26,012 nt of DNA from Rhodospirillales bacterium (GTDB taxonomy: Bacteria > Pseudomonadota > Alphaproteobacteria > Acetobacterales > Acetobacteraceae), in contig JAGWIL010000008.1 of the NCBI GenBank assembly GCA_028866335.1, forward strand, positions 1 to 26,012, read 5' to 3'. How positions within the stretch are numbered: position 1 is the first letter of the stretch; each line of letters opens with the position of its first letter. Below, one piece after another: positions 24,919 to 26,012 of the stretch. The position numbers and the translations under genes are program-made. Under the pieces are notes generated by a model. It was not told where the DNA came from. It worked only from the letters and a program-made list of their open reading frames with translations, and made no database searches.

Positions 24919-25920
24919 TTGGACGGTGCGACGCCATTGACGACCGATGCTCTCAGCCGCCTCACGGCGCTGCTGGAACCGGAGCTGAAAGCCACGAACG
25001 AGGCGATCGTCGCCCGGATGGACAGCCCGGTGGCGCTCATTCCGCAGCTTGCCGCGCATATTGTCGCGGCGGGGGGCAAGCGGATGCGGCCTTTGCTGAC
25101 TTTGGCGGCCGCCAAACTCTGCGGTTATGGCGGCGACAGGCAGGTGCGGCTCGCCGCTTGTGTGGAGTTCATCCATACCGCCACGTTGCTGCATGATGAT
25201 GTGGTGGACGAATCCCTGCTGCGCCGGGGGTTTGCCTCCGCCAATGCGGTTTTTGGAAACAAGGCTTCCGTGCTGGTGGGGGATTTCCTGTTTTCCCGCG
25301 CGTTTGAGCTGATGGTGGAGGATGGCTCGCTGGATGTGCTGCGGATTCTCTCCAATGCCTCAGCCACCATCGCCGAGGGGGAGGTGCTGCAACTCACCAC
25401 CCAGAACGATATTTCCACCACCACCCAGAAATATTTTGACGTGATTCGGGGCAAAACCGCTGCCCTTTTTGCGGCGGCGGCGGAAGTGGGCGGGGTGATC
25501 GCCGGGGCGGGGGCTGAGGAATGCGCGGCCCTGCGCAGTTTCGGCATGGACCTTGGCATGGCCTTCCAACTGGTGGACGACGCGCTGGACTACGCCGCCG
25601 ACCAAAGCGAGCTGGGCAAGACCGTGGGGGATGATTTCCGCGAGGGCAAGCTGACCTACCCCGTGATTCTGGCGGTGGAAAAGGCGGATGCCGAGGAACG
25701 CGGCTTCTGGCTACGCACTATGGAGAACAGCGAGCAGACCCAAGCCGACCTGATGACAGCGTTGGGCTTGATTAAAAAACACGATGCCACCGCCCGCACA
25801 ATCGCCCGAGCGGACCAGTTCATTGATAGTGCTGTGAATACACTCTCGCGCTTTCCTGAGGGTGAGATACGCAACGCCCTGGCCGGGGTGGCGCGTTACA
25901 CCACTGCCCGGCGACATTAA
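24919..25920 (+). CDS. Polyprenyl diphosphate synthase (ubiquinone side chain)
   Basis: A trans-prenyltransferase of about 333 aa that builds the long isoprenoid tail, in this group most likely for ubiquinone. Both aspartate-rich motifs are present: the first as LLHDDVVDE and the second as FQLVDDALDYAAD. GGKRMRPLL fits the conserved isopentenyl-diphosphate-binding region. The TTG at 24919 is chosen since TTAGGG lies at the right distance; a TTG at 24898 is possible but has no ribosome-binding site and lies only about 12 nt from the predicted transcript start. Chain length cannot be read reliably. It converges with the partial gene on the right with an 8-bp gap. Confidence 0.9.
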   Translation: MDGATPLTTDALSRLTALLEPELKATNEAIVARMDSPVALIPQLAAHIVAAGGKRMRPLLTLAAAKLCGYGGDRQVRLAACVEFIHTATLLHDDVVDESLLRRGFASANAVFGNKASVLVGDFLFSRAFELMVEDGSLDVLRILSNASATIAEGEVLQLTTQNDISTTTQKYFDVIRGKTAALFAAAAEVGGVIAGAGAEECAALRSFGMDLGMAFQLVDDALDYAADQSELGKTVGDDFREGKLTYPVILAVEKADAEERGFWLRTMENSEQTQADLMTALGLIKKHDATARTIARADQFIDSAVNTLSRFPEGEIRNALAGVARYTTARRH

Positions 25921-25928
25921 GTTACAGC

Positions 25929-26012
25929 CTATATTTTTTCAGCGGCGGTGGTGCTCAGCACGGTGGTGATCGTGGAGCGGACAATGCTCACGGTCACATT
26001 AGGGGCGATCTC
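25929..26012 (-). CDS. 3' end of an unidentified minus-strand gene
   Basis: The last 27 codons of a minus-strand frame, ending in TAG at 25929-25931, run to the right edge. The visible tail is hydrophobic to polar with many Thr and Val residues (…VRSTITTVLSTTAAEKI), and could be the end of a membrane-associated protein. I do not recognise it, and a family cannot be given from so little. A coding frame is likely because the spacing to the convergent synthase gene is typical. Confidence 0.4.
   Translation of the reverse strand, partial: EIAPNVTVSIVRSTITTVLSTTAAEKI

Noticed and set aside
1..26012. CRISPR arrays, insertion sequences, integrase or prophage genes
   Set aside because: No regularly spaced repeats, no transposase or integrase motif and no terminal inverted repeats were seen anywhere in the window.

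Overview
The window looks like an alphaproteobacterial chromosome, most probably Acetobacteraceae (Acidocella/Acidiphilium-like). The evidence is indirect: moderately high GC, alphaproteobacterial-type promoters (CTTGAC/CTATAT-like), a short class Ia NrdA ending in CLACQ, a CnoX-type thioredoxin followed by LON-domain and Trm112-like genes, and tandem 'GYVD..GW' domains of a kind I associate with Acetobacteraceae surface-glycan proteins. The genus is a guess; the class is fairly safe.

Region 1 (1-12950) is a plus-strand defence island of seven genes in one tight run: a large SNF2/DEAH-type helicase whose 5' end lies left of the window, a DUF4391-type protein, a beta-class Mod methyltransferase, a type III-like Res helicase-nuclease, a SIR2-family NAD-binding protein, a HerA-type hexameric ATPase and a DEDDh 3'-5' exonuclease. 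Junctions are ATGA overlaps, gaps of about 10 bp or a 14-bp overlap. The one exception is an 81-bp gap between Res and SIR2, which divides the run into a restriction-modification half and a SIR2-HerA-exonuclease half. Parts of mod and herA have clearly lower GC than their flanks, pointing to segmental exchange. I see no integrase or transposase, and the left end of the island is not in the window.

Region 2 (12951-13341) is the island/core junction. It holds a short direct repeat, a GAAA-loop terminator hairpin, and a complete minus-strand tRNA-Gly(GCC) whose encoded 3' CCA end faces the island, as expected if the island integrated into the tRNA 3' end. A promoter for the tRNA and a 9-bp inverted repeat upstream of the thioredoxin gene follow.

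Region 3 (13342-26012) is ordinary core chromosome: cnoX-like thioredoxin, LON-domain protein, Trm112-like protein, an MFS DHA2 transporter, a SixA-type phosphatase, a Tat-exported DUF6134-like protein, a 95-aa conserved unknown, nrdA-nrdB (minus strand, with candidate NrdR boxes over the promoter), an unusual radical SAM protein with two N-terminal repeat domains, an SDR oxidoreductase, a TrmN6-type methyltransferase, a polyprenyl diphosphate synthase, and the 3' end of one unidentified minus-strand gene.

Working model for region 1 (inference): Mod and Res give modification-dependent restriction, assisted by the extra helicase and DUF4391 protein. SIR2-HerA, a pair known to deplete NAD and act on DNA in phage defence, together with the exonuclease, would form a second layer transcribed in the same run.
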